Shown here piece after piece: positions 29,568 to 40,174 of a stretch of DNA of 64,000 nucleotides. The stretch covers positions 1-64,000 of the forward strand of contig NZ_CP042427.1 of assembly GCF_009069125.1 (NCBI RefSeq), given 5' to 3'. The position numbers were made by a program, and so were the translations under genes. This stretch comes from Buchnera aphidicola (Aphis fabae). GTDB lineage: Bacteria > Pseudomonadota > Gammaproteobacteria > Enterobacterales > Enterobacteriaceae. Within the stretch, counting starts at the first letter, position 1, and the number at the start of each line of letters is the position of its first letter. Under the pieces are notes generated by a model. That model did not search any database and was not told the DNA's origin. It saw only the letters and a program-made list of their open reading frames with translations.

Positions 29568-30764
29568 ATGAAAAAAATAACAATTTTAGGATCGACTGGT
29601 TCAATCGGTATTAGTACAATATCTATTATTAAAAAACATCCTGATTTATTCAAAATAGTTGCATTGGTTGCAAATAAAAATTGTTCTGTGATGTTGGAGC
29701 AATGTAAATTTTTTTCACCTGATTGGGTGGCTATGAATAATGAAAAATCGGCAGATATACTTAGAATAAAGTTGAAAGAGAATAAAATTAAAACACAGGT
29801 TTTATCTGGAAAAAAAGAAATTTGTGCATTGGCTTCTTTAAAAGAGAATGATTATGTAGTATCTGCCATTGTTGGAATGGCAGGTTTATTACCTACTTTA
29901 TCTGCCATATATGCTGGAAAAACAATTTTACTAGCTAATAAAGAATCTCTAATTACTTGTGGTTCTATATTTATGAACGCTTTATCTGTTCACCATGCTA
30001 ATATAGTTCCTATCGATAGCGAACATAACGCTATTTTTCAAGTTTTACCTCAATGTTTGCAAAAAAGTTTAGGAAAAGTTAGTTTAAAAGAAAATGGAAT
30101 TAAATCTATTATTTTAACTGGTTCAGGTGGTCCATTATATCACCTTCAAAAAGAAGATTTGCCTTTTGTGACACCTGATCAAACATGTGCTCATCCAAAT
30201 TGGTCAATGGGAAAAAAAATATCAGTAGATTCGGCAACTATGATAAATAAAGGTTTAGAATATATTGAAGCTAGATGGTTATTTAATACTTCAGATAATG
30301 AAATTGATATTTTAATTCATCCTCAATCGATTATTCATTCTATGGTAGAATATATTGATGGTTCAGTATTAGCCCAACTTTCAGTTCCAGATATGAAAGT
30401 TGCTATTTCATATGCACTGGCATTTCCTAAACGGATTATTTCTGGATCTAATTTTTTAAATTTTAAAAAATTGAAGTCCTTAAACTTTTTTGAACCAGAT
30501 TTTACACAGTTTCCATGTTTAAAACTAGCAATTGACGCTTTTTCTGCAGGTCAATCAGCAATGACAGTTTTAAATGCTGTTAATGAAATTTCTGTCTCTG
30601 CTTTTTTAAATTCAAAAATTAGATTTAATAAAATTTATGAAATAAATAGTGATATTTTAATGTCTTCTTCTTTTTTAGAACCCACTTCTGTCGAAGAAAT
30701 TTTAGAAATTGATAAAAAAACTAGAATAAAAACGGAAAAAAAAATATTATCTTTAGTTTATTAA
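29568..30764 (+). CDS. dxr: 1-deoxy-D-xylulose 5-phosphate reductoisomerase
   Basis: 398 residues, the E. coli length (also ispC). Converts DXP to MEP in isoprenoid synthesis using NADPH. The N-terminal dinucleotide-binding ITILGSTGSIGISTI, LANKESLITCG, the metal/substrate motif PIDSEHNAIFQ, TGSGGP and HPNWSMGKKISVDSATM.NKGLE are intact. The pathway ends in the polyprenyl diphosphates used by UppS, the next gene. ErpA (at 2859) serves the Fe-S enzymes later in the same pathway. Confidence 0.98.
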   Translation: MKKITILGSTGSIGISTISIIKKHPDLFKIVALVANKNCSVMLEQCKFFSPDWVAMNNEKSADILRIKLKENKIKTQVLSGKKEICALASLKENDYVVSAIVGMAGLLPTLSAIYAGKTILLANKESLITCGSIFMNALSVHHANIVPIDSEHNAIFQVLPQCLQKSLGKVSLKENGIKSIILTGSGGPLYHLQKEDLPFVTPDQTCAHPNWSMGKKISVDSATMINKGLEYIEARWLFNTSDNEIDILIHPQSIIHSMVEYIDGSVLAQLSVPDMKVAISYALAFPKRIISGSNFLNFKKLKSLNFFEPDFTQFPCLKLAIDAFSAGQSAMTVLNAVNEISVSAFLNSKIRFNKIYEINSDILMSSSFLEPTSVEEILEIDKKTRIKTEKKILSLVY

Positions 30765-30822
30765 AAAGTTAACAATATTTTTATTTTAAATTAATTTTAT
30801 TTTTAAGAGAAATATATATGTA

Positions 30823-31569
30823 ATGTCACATAAATATATACAGACTAACGAAAAATTTAGCAAAAAAATACCTCGTCATATTGCCATAATTATGGATGGA
30901 AATGGAAGATGGGCAAAAAAAAGAGGAGAAACACGTGCTTTTGGTCATAAAGCAGGTTTTAAAGCAGTTAAGAAAACAGTTAAACTTGCTATTCAAAATA
31001 AAATAGAAGTATTAACACTATATACTTTTAGTAGTGAAAATTGGAAACGTCCTAAATTGGAAGTAGTATCTTTACTTAAACTATTTTTATTTGCATTAAA
31101 AAATGAAGTTAAAAATTTAAATAAATATAATATTTGTCTTAAAGTAATTGGTAATTTAACTGCGTTTAATAAAGAATTACAATCTTATATTTATAATGCA
31201 GAAAAAATTACTTTAAATAATAGTGGATTAATTTTAAATATTGCTGCAAATTATGGTGGTAAATGGGACATACTAGAAGGAGTAAAAAAAGTTGTTAATG
31301 CTGTCCAAAATGGATATTTAGATATAAATCAAATTAAAGAAACAATATTTTCTCAATATTTATGTACTAATGGTTTATTACCAGTAGATTTAGTTATTAG
31401 AACTGGGGGTGAAAAAAGAATTAGCAATTTTTTATTATGGCAAATAGCATATTCTGAATTATATTTTACTGATGTTTTATGGCCTGATTTTAATGAATTT
31501 ATATTTCAAGATGCAATTAATTACTTTAGTACTCGAGAACGTCGTTTTGGAAAAATTATTAAAGATTAA
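30823..31569 (+). CDS. uppS: undecaprenyl diphosphate synthase
   Basis: 248 residues (E. coli 253). cis-Prenyltransferase that builds the C55 carrier lipid for peptidoglycan. The catalytic IIMDGNGRWAKKRG (Asp in MDGNGRW) is near residue 23; TLYTFSSENWKRP and the C-terminal DLVIRTGGEKRISNFLLWQ are present. In E. coli cdsA and rseP follow before bamA; here bamA comes next and neither gene is recognisable in the 148-base gap. Confidence 0.97.
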   Translation: MSHKYIQTNEKFSKKIPRHIAIIMDGNGRWAKKRGETRAFGHKAGFKAVKKTVKLAIQNKIEVLTLYTFSSENWKRPKLEVVSLLKLFLFALKNEVKNLNKYNICLKVIGNLTAFNKELQSYIYNAEKITLNNSGLILNIAANYGGKWDILEGVKKVVNAVQNGYLDINQIKETIFSQYLCTNGLLPVDLVIRTGGEKRISNFLLWQIAYSELYFTDVLWPDFNEFIFQDAINYFSTRERRFGKIIKD

Positions 31570-31717
31570 AAGCATTTTTAATATTATTTAAATTTTATAA
31601 ATATTTTTTTGATAATAAAAATTATTAAAATCTTATTTTCTATTTCTTAATCTCTTTTAGATTGTATGGCATAAAAACATACAAAGTATTAGATCTATTG
31701 CAGGAAAAATTGCAATA

Positions 31718-34156
31718 ATGTTAATTAAAAAATTTTTTATGGTTTTTTTGATGTTTTTTAGCATGAATATTTATTCAAAAAATTTATGGACTATAAAAAA
31801 CATTGAATTTCAAGGATTAAGATATTTTTCAAAAGAGGAAGCATTAAAAAATATTTTATTTAATGTTGGTAGTAAAATATCTAAAAATGATATTCAAAAA
31901 AGCATTAAATCTTTATTTCAAACAGGAAAATTTGAAGATATTAAAGTGTTTTTTTCAGAAAAATCACTTATTTTTAAAATGATAGAACGACCTTTAATTT
32001 ATCATATTAATTTTTCAGGTAATCACATAATTAAAAATACTGTTTTTAAAAAATATCTTAATCAATTAGGTATTGAAGTAGGAAAACAATACAATCCGTA
32101 TTTAAAAGATATTTTTATAAAAAATATAAAACAGTTTTATTTCCATATTGGAAGATATCAAGCAAAAATTAAATTATTAACAACGTTTTCTTCAAACAAT
32201 AGAATTAATTTAAAAATATTAATTGATGAAGGAAGTTTATTACAAATAAATAATATTAAAATTCTTGGAAATAAAAATTTTTCTCGAGATGAAATTATTT
32301 CTTTATTTAAGTTAAAAGATTATAAACCTTGGTGGAACTTTTTAGAAAAATATATTTATTATTCTGATCAACTAGAAAAGGATTTAAATAATTTAAAAAA
32401 ATTTTATTTAAATAAAGGATATTATTATTTTCATATAGATAAAAAAATAGTTAGTTTTTTAAAAGGTCAAAATAAAGTAAATATTTTTTTAGAAATTTCT
32501 GAAGGAAATAGATATAAAATTGATAATTTTTTTATTAATGGAAATTTATTACAATATTATGAAAAAATAAAGAGTTTTATTACTATTAATAATAATGAAT
32601 TTTATAATCAAGAAAAAATTGATACAATAATTCAAAAAATTAAGTATTTTCTATCTGAACATGGATATATTAATTCCCAAATTTTAATTGATCCTCAAGT
32701 AAATTTTCGAAAAAAAACTATAATTTTAAATTTTAATATAAATATTAATCAACGATATTTTGTTAATAAAATATTATTTAGAGGTAATGAGTTAACCCAA
32801 GATGTAGTTTTACGTCGTGAAATAAAGCAAATTGAAGGCGAATGGTTTAATTTAAAATTAATTGATTTGAGCAAAGAATCATTAGAAAAAATAAAATATC
32901 TTTATGATGTTACAGTTACAAAAGATTTTGTATATAATAAAAAAAATGCAGTTGATATTATTTACGGATTAAAAGAACGTTCTACTGGTACTATAAATTT
33001 TGGATTAGGCTATGGCAAAGATAGTGGATTAAGTTTTAATGCATCTCTTGCAAAAGATAATTTATTTGGATCTGGTAATTCTTTAAAAACTAGTATTATT
33101 AAAAATGATAATCAAAAATATGCAGATTTACTAATTACATATCCATATTTTTTTGAAAATGGTACAAATTTAAATACTAGATTGTTTTATAATGATTTTA
33201 AATACCATCTTAATGGTATGTCAACTCTTATGAAAAAAACATATGGATTTGAAAGTGATTTAAGTTTTTTAATTAATGACTTTAATAGGATCAATGTAGG
33301 TTTTGGATATACTAGAAATAGTTTAGTTAATAAAAATAGTTTCATTAAAAAAGATAATTTAATTAATCCAATTAATAATAAAGTTTTTATAAATCATAAA
33401 GATGAAATGATTAATGATGAGTTTTTAAAAAATAGTTTAGTGAATGATTTTACTTTAAATTATTCATTTTTACATAATACTTTAAAAAATTTTTATTTTC
33501 CCATTTCTGGTAATCAAACTTATTTAAGTGGTAAAAATACTATTCCTGGTTCTGATAATAATTTTTATAAATTTTTATTAGATACTGAACAATATATACC
33601 ATTAGATGAAGAAAAAAAATTTATATTTTTAACTCATTTTAGAGCTGGTTTTGGAGATAGTTTAAACCAAGAAAAACTACCTTTTTATGAAAATTTTCAT
33701 TCAAATAGTTCAAATAATATTCGTGGATTTCGTATTAATACTATTGGTCCGAAAAAAAGTTATGATATTAAAAATTTAAAAGAATGTTTTGGATATAAAA
33801 ATAATCATGTTTGTGAATCTTTAGATTCAATTGGCGGAAATGCCATGGCAATTGCTAACTTAGAATTAATTGTCCCAATTCCATTTATTAAAGAAGAGTA
33901 TACACATTTTCTTAGATCTTCATTTTTTTTAGATGCTGGTAATATTTGGGATGCTAGATGGAAACAACAAAAAAATACTTCTACTTTACAATTTATGGAT
34001 TTTAGTAATTTCAAAAGTATTTATTCTTCTATTGGTTTTTCTTTACAATGGTTTTCTCCTATTGGTCCATTAGTATTTTCTTATGCTTATCCTATTCAAA
34101 AAAATGAAAATAGTCAGTTAGAAGCATTTCAATTTAATATTGGTAAAAATTGGTAA
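31718..34156 (+). CDS. bamA: outer membrane protein assembly factor BamA
   Basis: 812 residues (E. coli 810). Omp85 insertase of outer membrane beta-barrels. A signal peptide (about residues 1-20) is followed by five POTRA domains to about residue 420, starting with the typical [14 protein letters not shown]. The 16-strand barrel contains the conserved NIRGFR (RGF/Y motif of loop 6) and ends FQFNIGKNW with the C-terminal aromatic expected of an outer membrane barrel. skp and lpxD, which follow in E. coli, are gone. Confidence 0.97.
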   Translation: MLIKKFFMVFLMFFSMNIYSKNLWTIKNIEFQGLRYFSKEEALKNILFNVGSKISKNDIQKSIKSLFQTGKFEDIKVFFSEKSLIFKMIERPLIYHINFSGNHIIKNTVFKKYLNQLGIEVGKQYNPYLKDIFIKNIKQFYFHIGRYQAKIKLLTTFSSNNRINLKILIDEGSLLQINNIKILGNKNFSRDEIISLFKLKDYKPWWNFLEKYIYYSDQLEKDLNNLKKFYLNKGYYYFHIDKKIVSFLKGQNKVNIFLEISEGNRYKIDNFFINGNLLQYYEKIKSFITINNNEFYNQEKIDTIIQKIKYFLSEHGYINSQILIDPQVNFRKKTIILNFNININQRYFVNKILFRGNELTQDVVLRREIKQIEGEWFNLKLIDLSKESLEKIKYLYDVTVTKDFVYNKKNAVDIIYGLKERSTGTINFGLGYGKDSGLSFNASLAKDNLFGSGNSLKTSIIKNDNQKYADLLITYPYFFENGTNLNTRLFYNDFKYHLNGMSTLMKKTYGFESDLSFLINDFNRINVGFGYTRNSLVNKNSFIKKDNLINPINNKVFINHKDEMINDEFLKNSLVNDFTLNYSFLHNTLKNFYFPISGNQTYLSGKNTIPGSDNNFYKFLLDTEQYIPLDEEKKFIFLTHFRAGFGDSLNQEKLPFYENFHSNSSNNIRGFRINTIGPKKSYDIKNLKECFGYKNNHVCESLDSIGGNAMAIANLELIVPIPFIKEEYTHFLRSSFFLDAGNIWDARWKQQKNTSTLQFMDFSNFKSIYSSIGFSLQWFSPIGPLVFSYAYPIQKNENSQLEAFQFNIGKNW

Positions 34157-34248
34157 TTTAAATTAAATAGTTTTATTTAGTCAAATGAAATAAATTTTAT
34201 TTGTAAAAATATATTTTTTAAGGTCATTGTTTTAAAAAGGTAAATATT

Positions 34249-34707
34249 TTGAGTTCTAATTATAACGTTTTAGATATTAAAAAAATTTTAAAAATTTTAC
34301 CACATCGTTATCCTTTGTTATTAATTGACAAAATTTTGGATTTTAAAATATTTAATTATTTAAAAGCATTAAAAAATTGTACTATAAATGAACCTTTTTT
34401 TCAGGGACATTTTTTAAAAGAGCCTATTTTTCCAGGCATATTAATTATTGAGGCTATGACTCAAGCAGCTGCTATTTTAATATACAAAAGTACAGGAGCA
34501 TTAAATGTTAATAAATTATACTATTTTGTTGGTATTGAAAATGCTAGATTTAAGCAAAATATTATTCCTGGAGATCAAATATTTATTGAAGTAGTTTATT
34601 TTAAAAAAAAAAGAAATTTAATTAAATTTAAAGTTATTGCAATAGTAAATAATAAAAATATTTGTCATGCTACTATTCTTTTTTATAAAAAAATTGATAT
34701 TAAGTAA
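34249..34707 (+). CDS. fabZ: 3-hydroxyacyl-[acyl-carrier-protein] dehydratase FabZ
   Basis: 152 residues (E. coli 151) from a TTG start at 34249. Hot-dog fold enzyme that dehydrates 3-hydroxyacyl-ACP in fatty acid elongation. LPHRYPLLLIDKIL, the catalytic-site region NEPFFQGHFLKEPIFPGILIIEAM (His in GHF, Glu in IEAMTQA) and FVGIENARFKQNIIPGDQ match closely. In E. coli it lies in skp-lpxD-fabZ-lpxA-lpxB-rnhB-dnaE; here only bamA, fabZ and dnaE remain. It would work with FabI and AcpS-activated acyl carrier protein, both encoded or implied in this window. Confidence 0.96.
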   Translation: MSSNYNVLDIKKILKILPHRYPLLLIDKILDFKIFNYLKALKNCTINEPFFQGHFLKEPIFPGILIIEAMTQAAAILIYKSTGALNVNKLYYFVGIENARFKQNIIPGDQIFIEVVYFKKKRNLIKFKVIAIVNNKNICHATILFYKKIDIK

Positions 34708-34736
34708 AATATTTTTATATTAAATTTGGAAAATAA

Positions 34737-37700
34737 ATGAATTTACCAAAATTTGTTCATCTTCATGTACATAGTGATTATTCAATATTTGATGGATTAT
34801 CTAAACCAGAAGATTTAGTAAAAAAAGCAGTTTCTTTAAAAATGATGGCTTTAGCAATTACAGATTTTAGTAATTTATATGGTGTAATAAAATTTTATAA
34901 TTCTTCGCATAAATTTGGATTAAAACCGATTATCGGCACAACAGTAAAATTTATTTCAGAATTTATAAAAAATGATTTAGTAGAATTAACTATATTAGTT
35001 TCAAATCAAGAAGGATATAAAAATTTAATTGAATTAATTTCTCGTGCTTATCAAAAAGGATATGTTAATAATAAATTTGTAACAATAGAAAAAAAATGGC
35101 TTGCAGAGCTTAATAATGGATTAATATTACTTTCTGGTGGGTGTCAAGGTGAAATTGGAAAAATTTTATTGCGTAGTCAATTATCATCAATATCTTCTTG
35201 TTTGAAATTTTATGAAACATATTTTCCTGCCTCTTATTATTTAGAATTAATACGGACAGGAAGAAAAAACGAAGAAAAATATTTACATTTAGCCGTAGAT
35301 TTATCTTATTCAAAAAGTATTCCAGTAGTTGCTACGAATGATGTTTGTTTTTTAAAAAAAGAAGATTTTGAGATTCATAAAATTAGAATTTCAATTCATG
35401 AAGGAGAAATTTTAAAAAATTCTAAAATTCAAAATAATTATAGCAAACATCAATTTTTAAAAAGTGAAGAAGAAATGTCTAATCTTTTCTCTGACATTCC
35501 TGAAGCATTAGTTAATAGTGTAGAAATCGCAAAACGTTGTAATGTTTTTATATCTTCTGGAAAATATTTTTTACCTCAATTTTCGACAGGTGAAATAAGT
35601 GTTCAAAACTATTTAATTATTAAGGCTCAACAAGGATTAAAAAAACGTTTAAAAATATATTCTTCTAATATAAAAATAGATAACAAAACATATTTAAAAT
35701 ATAAAAATCGTTTAATTATGGAGTTAGATATAATAAATAAAATGGGTTTTCCTGGTTATTTTTTAATCGTTATGGAGTTTATACAATGGGCGAAAAATAA
35801 TAATATTCCCGTAGGACCTGGAAGAGGTTCAGGAGCAGGATCATTAGTTGCATATGTATTGAATATAACAGAAATAGATCCTTTAGTATTTGATTTGTTA
35901 TTTGAACGATTTTTAAATCCAGAACGTATTTCTTTGCCTGATTTTGATATTGATTTTTGTATGGAAAAAAGAGATAAAGTTATCGAACATGTTTCAGATA
36001 TGTATGGTAGAAATGCAGTAGCTCAAATTATTACTTTTGGTACAATGACAGCAAAAGCTGTAATTAGAGATGTAGGAAGAGTTTTAGGTTATCCTTATGG
36101 ATTTATTAATAATTTATCTAAATTAGTACCCTTAGATCCAGGAATAACACTTAACGAAGCTTTTTCTAAAAACTCAGAATTATATAATCTTTATAAAAAT
36201 GATGAAGATATAAAAAAATTAATTGATATATCAAAAAAACTAGAAGGAGTAAATCGAAACGTTGGAAAGCATGCGGGTGGTGTTGTAATTTCTCCTACTA
36301 AAATTACTGATTTTTGTCCATTATATTGTGATGAAAATGGAAATAATCCAGTAACTCAATTTGATAAAAATGATATTGAGTATGTTGGTTTATTAAAGTT
36401 TGATTTTCTTGGTTTACGTACTTTAACAACAATCAGTTGTACAGTAGATATGATTAACGCAAAGTTATTATTGGATAAAAAAGAAATTAATATTAACTCT
36501 ATTTCTTTAGATGACAAAAAATGTTTTGATTTATTAAAAGAATGTAAAACTACAGCTATTTTTCAATTAGAATCTCATGGAATGAAAGATTTAATTCAAA
36601 GATTAAAGCCGGATTGCTTTGAAGATATTATTGCACTTTTAGCTCTTTTTAGACCTGGACCGTTACAATCAGGAATGGTAGATAATTTTATAAATCGAAA
36701 GCATGGATATGAAAAAATTGCGTATCCTGATCATAATTGGCAGCATATACTTTTAAAACCTGTATTAGAATCAACTTATGGCATTATTTTATATCAAGAA
36801 CAAGTAATGAAAATCGCTCAAATTTTAGCAGGTTATACTTTAGGAAAAGCTGATATTTTAAGACGTGCTATGAGTAAAAAAAACTTAAAAGATATGGCAG
36901 AGCAGAGAAAAGTTTTTTTAGAAGGGTCTCAAAAAAATGGTATTAATATAAAATTGGCAATAAAAATTTTTGATTTATTAGAAAAATTTGCAGGATATGG
37001 ATTTAATAAATCTCATTCTGTAGCTTATGCATTAGTATCTTATCAAACATTATGGTTGAAAACATATTATCCTGCAGAGTTTATAGCTTCTACTATGAAC
37101 TCGGATATAGATAACATAGAAAAAATTATAATTTTAGTGCATGAAGCATTTAATATGAAATTAAAAATTATTCCACCTAATATTAATTTAAGCAAATATG
37201 AGTTTTATGTTGATAATTTTAATAATATAATTTATGGGCTTGGAGCTATAAAAGGAATAGGTGAAAATTCAATAAAAAGCATTATTGAAGAAAGAGATAA
37301 AAATGGTTGTTTTTATGATTTATTTGATTTATGCACACGTTGTGATCCTAATAAAATAAATCGTAGAATATTAGAAAAACTAATTATGTCGGGTAGTTTT
37401 GATTCTATTAACAAAGATAGAAATTATTTACTTAATTTAATTGAAAATGCTATTAAGGCTGCAAAAGAACATCTAAGAATTAAAAATAATCGACAAGCAA
37501 GTCTTTTTGGCATATTTAAAGATGAATTAAATATAATCAAAAGAAATAATTTATCTAGATCTTCTTCTATTGAAAAAGATCAATTCACAAATGAATATCA
37601 AGTTTTAGGTTTTTATTTAACAGCACATCCTATTAATCAGTATAAAGAAGAGCTAAAATATTATGTAAATAATTTAAAAAATTCAGAATTAAAATTTAAT

Positions 37701-38201
37701 AATAAAAAAAAAATAGTTTTAGGAATTATAGTTTCAATTAAAATAAAAACAACAAAAAATAAAAATAAAATAGCTATATTAATATTAGATAATTATACTA
37801 GTCGTTCAGAAGTTGTCGTTTTTAAAAAAGTTTTTAATTTATTTGAACATTTAATTAAATTAAATGAAATTTTAATAATTAAAGGAATGTCAGAATCAAC
37901 TCAAAACTCAAAAATAATAGCATATGATATTATGAATCTAATGTTAGTAAGAGAAAAATATGTTAAGGAATTAATTATTAGATTAACGGAAAATAAAAAT
38001 AAATTTTTTTTAGAAAAATTATATCAACTATTAGAAAAACAAGATAAAGGTAGTATTTTAGTTGATTTCTTTTATAAAACAGTAAAGTGTTCTTTTGGTA
38101 TAATAAAAAAAAAGAATTTTTACATTACTGTTAATAATGAATTTTTAAATGAGTTAAAATTTTTAGTTGGATTAAATAATGTAAAATTAAAATTTTATTA
38201 A
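34737..38201 (+). CDS. dnaE: DNA polymerase III alpha subunit
   Basis: 1154 residues (E. coli 1160). Replicative polymerase. The N-terminal PHP domain begins FVHLHVHSDYSIFDG; the catalytic aspartates are visible in SLPDFDIDF near residue 400, and GPGRGSGAGSLVAY precedes them. GKHAGGVVISP, FDFLGLRTLT and the helix-hairpin-helix region GIGENSI are present. The OB-fold and tau-binding C-terminus are recognisable. An in-frame A10 tract is at 37704-37713. Its partner, the DnaQ proofreading subunit, is encoded at 48713. Confidence 0.98.
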   Translation: MNLPKFVHLHVHSDYSIFDGLSKPEDLVKKAVSLKMMALAITDFSNLYGVIKFYNSSHKFGLKPIIGTTVKFISEFIKNDLVELTILVSNQEGYKNLIELISRAYQKGYVNNKFVTIEKKWLAELNNGLILLSGGCQGEIGKILLRSQLSSISSCLKFYETYFPASYYLELIRTGRKNEEKYLHLAVDLSYSKSIPVVATNDVCFLKKEDFEIHKIRISIHEGEILKNSKIQNNYSKHQFLKSEEEMSNLFSDIPEALVNSVEIAKRCNVFISSGKYFLPQFSTGEISVQNYLIIKAQQGLKKRLKIYSSNIKIDNKTYLKYKNRLIMELDIINKMGFPGYFLIVMEFIQWAKNNNIPVGPGRGSGAGSLVAYVLNITEIDPLVFDLLFERFLNPERISLPDFDIDFCMEKRDKVIEHVSDMYGRNAVAQIITFGTMTAKAVIRDVGRVLGYPYGFINNLSKLVPLDPGITLNEAFSKNSELYNLYKNDEDIKKLIDISKKLEGVNRNVGKHAGGVVISPTKITDFCPLYCDENGNNPVTQFDKNDIEYVGLLKFDFLGLRTLTTISCTVDMINAKLLLDKKEININSISLDDKKCFDLLKECKTTAIFQLESHGMKDLIQRLKPDCFEDIIALLALFRPGPLQSGMVDNFINRKHGYEKIAYPDHNWQHILLKPVLESTYGIILYQEQVMKIAQILAGYTLGKADILRRAMSKKNLKDMAEQRKVFLEGSQKNGINIKLAIKIFDLLEKFAGYGFNKSHSVAYALVSYQTLWLKTYYPAEFIASTMNSDIDNIEKIIILVHEAFNMKLKIIPPNINLSKYEFYVDNFNNIIYGLGAIKGIGENSIKSIIEERDKNGCFYDLFDLCTRCDPNKINRRILEKLIMSGSFDSINKDRNYLLNLIENAIKAAKEHLRIKNNRQASLFGIFKDELNIIKRNNLSRSSSIEKDQFTNEYQVLGFYLTAHPINQYKEELKYYVNNLKNSELKFNNKKKIVLGIIVSIKIKTTKNKNKIAILILDNYTSRSEVVVFKKVFNLFEHLIKLNEILIIKGMSESTQNSKIIAYDIMNLMLVREKYVKELIIRLTENKNKFFLEKLYQLLEKQDKGSILVDFFYKTVKCSFGIIKKKNFYITVNNEFLNELKFLVGLNNVKLKFY

Positions 38202-38245
38202 ATAAACATTTTTAAAAAATATATAAATAAATTTGTTAAACTATT

Positions 38246-39958
38246 TTATCGTTTTAATTTATTTTTTATAAAAAAGATAATATCTTTTATATTAATAAGA
38301 ATATTTTCTTTATTTTTTCTTTGTCGATATTCAACATTTTCTTTATCTATATGACGTGAGCTAATGATAATTTGATGAGGAATTCCAATCAAATCTATTT
38401 CATTAAACATTATACCTGGTCTTTTGTTTCGATCATCTAAAATTACATCAATTTTTTCATTTTTCATTTTTTTATATAATTCTTCTGTAATTTGTTTGGT
38501 TTTTTGGCAATTATTTATATTAATAGGTAAAATAGCTACTTCAAAAGGAGCAATGCAATTTGGCCAAATGATACCTTTATTGTCATAATTTTGCTCTATT
38601 ATAGCCGCAATAATTCGACTTATTCCAATTCCATAACATCCCATATATAAATTTTTTTGTTTTCCAACTTGATCTTTTACTAACATATTCATTTTTTTAG
38701 AATACTCTTTTTCTAGTTGAAATATATGTCCAATTTCAATACTTTTTTTAATTTCTAAAGATTTTGATCCATCTGGTCCTACATCATTTGTTGTAATATT
38801 TCTAATATCCACAATAGTTGGAATTGGAATATCTACATTCCAGTTTACGTTAATAAAAAATTTTTTATTAATATTTGCGCCGATAGTAAAATTTTTCATA
38901 TAATATACTGAAACGTCAGCAAATATAGGAATTTTTAAGTTAAAGGGTCCTAAAAATTTTTTTTCAACCCCTGTTAATGCAATAATTTCTTTTTCATTAA
39001 TAAATTTTAATGGTTTTTTAAAAATATTAATTTTTTCTACTTTAAATAAATTTAGTTCATGTTCTGCTCGTATTAATAAAGCAGCAAATGTATAATCTTC
39101 ACTATTATCTGTTCGAATTAAAATAGTTTTTACTAAATTCTGAATAGGATACTCAATTTCATCAATACTTTTTATTGATTTGATACTTTTAATTTTATTA
39201 TGAATGTTTTTATTGCATTTTTTAAAAAAATTAATAGATTCTATTGATTGTGCTGTATTAATATTAGAAGAATATGACGTATTTTTTGAAAATACTATTT
39301 CATCTTCTCCATTATCAGATAAAGCTTGAAATTCATGAGAAATTTTTCCACCCATTGATCCAGAATCTGCACTGACTACTCGAAATTGAAGTTGCATTTG
39401 GTCAAATATATTAATATAACTTTGATAAAAATTATAATAAGTTTTTTCTAAGCAATTTTTATTCATATGAAAAGAATAAGCATCCTTCATAGTAAATTCA
39501 CGAGTTCTAATAATTCCAAATCTTGGACGTATTTCATCTCTAAATTTAGTTTGAATTTGGTATACAATTAATGGTAGTTCTTGATACGAACGAACTTCAT
39601 TACTAATTAAATAAGTTATAACTTCCTCATTAGTTGGGCCTAATATAAACTTTTGATTACGTCGGTCAAAAAATTGTAACAATTCTTTGCCATATATATT
39701 TAAACGTCCACTTTTTTCCCATAGTTTTTCTGGTTGTATAATAGGCATACAAATTTCTAAAGCGTTTATTTTTTTCATTTCATTTATAATGATATTATTT
39801 ATTTTTTTTAGTACTTTTAGACCTGTTGGTAACCAAATATACAAACCTGATGATAATTTTCTAATCATTCCACTTCTAAGCATAAGTTGATGACTAATTA
39901 TTTTACTATCATGAGGGGTTTCTTTTAAAGTTGCTAGTAAATATTTACTTGCTCGCAT
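38246..39958 (-). CDS. proS: prolyl-tRNA synthetase
   Basis: 570 residues (E. coli ProRS 572). Class II synthetase of the bacterial type. Motif 1 region GLYIWLPTGLKVLKKI, motif 2 TKFRDEIRPRFGIIRTREF.MKDAYSF and motif 3 GCYGIGISRIIAA are all visible, with a YbaK-like editing insertion in between (about residues 225-400) and a C-terminal anticodon-binding domain (FEVAILPIN). Convergent with dnaE, with only 44 bases between stops, and divergent from flhB. Confidence 0.98.
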   Translation of the reverse strand: MRASKYLLATLKETPHDSKIISHQLMLRSGMIRKLSSGLYIWLPTGLKVLKKINNIIINEMKKINALEICMPIIQPEKLWEKSGRLNIYGKELLQFFDRRNQKFILGPTNEEVITYLISNEVRSYQELPLIVYQIQTKFRDEIRPRFGIIRTREFTMKDAYSFHMNKNCLEKTYYNFYQSYINIFDQMQLQFRVVSADSGSMGGKISHEFQALSDNGEDEIVFSKNTSYSSNINTAQSIESINFFKKCNKNIHNKIKSIKSIKSIDEIEYPIQNLVKTILIRTDNSEDYTFAALLIRAEHELNLFKVEKINIFKKPLKFINEKEIIALTGVEKKFLGPFNLKIPIFADVSVYYMKNFTIGANINKKFFINVNWNVDIPIPTIVDIRNITTNDVGPDGSKSLEIKKSIEIGHIFQLEKEYSKKMNMLVKDQVGKQKNLYMGCYGIGISRIIAAIIEQNYDNKGIIWPNCIAPFEVAILPININNCQKTKQITEELYKKMKNEKIDVILDDRNKRPGIMFNEIDLIGIPHQIIISSRHIDKENVEYRQRKNKENILINIKDIIFFIKNKLKR

Positions 39959-40174
39959 ATATTAATATCTCAATAGAAATAAAAAGTTGTTTAAAAAATT
40001 AAAGTATTTTAATTTTTAATACTGATTCTATTATATAATAAAATATTTTATAAGATATTTTTTTAATACCTTTAATTGTTAGTATCAATTAAATTTTATT
40101 AATAAAATATTTAAATAAATTTCTTATTAATTTCTAATTAAATAAAATAATTATAATGGTTAAAAATACTTCAA

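Noticed and set aside
31570..31717. Remnants of cdsA or rseP upstream of bamA
   Set aside because: No frame shows recognisable motifs; only A/T-rich sequence with a weak bamA start region.
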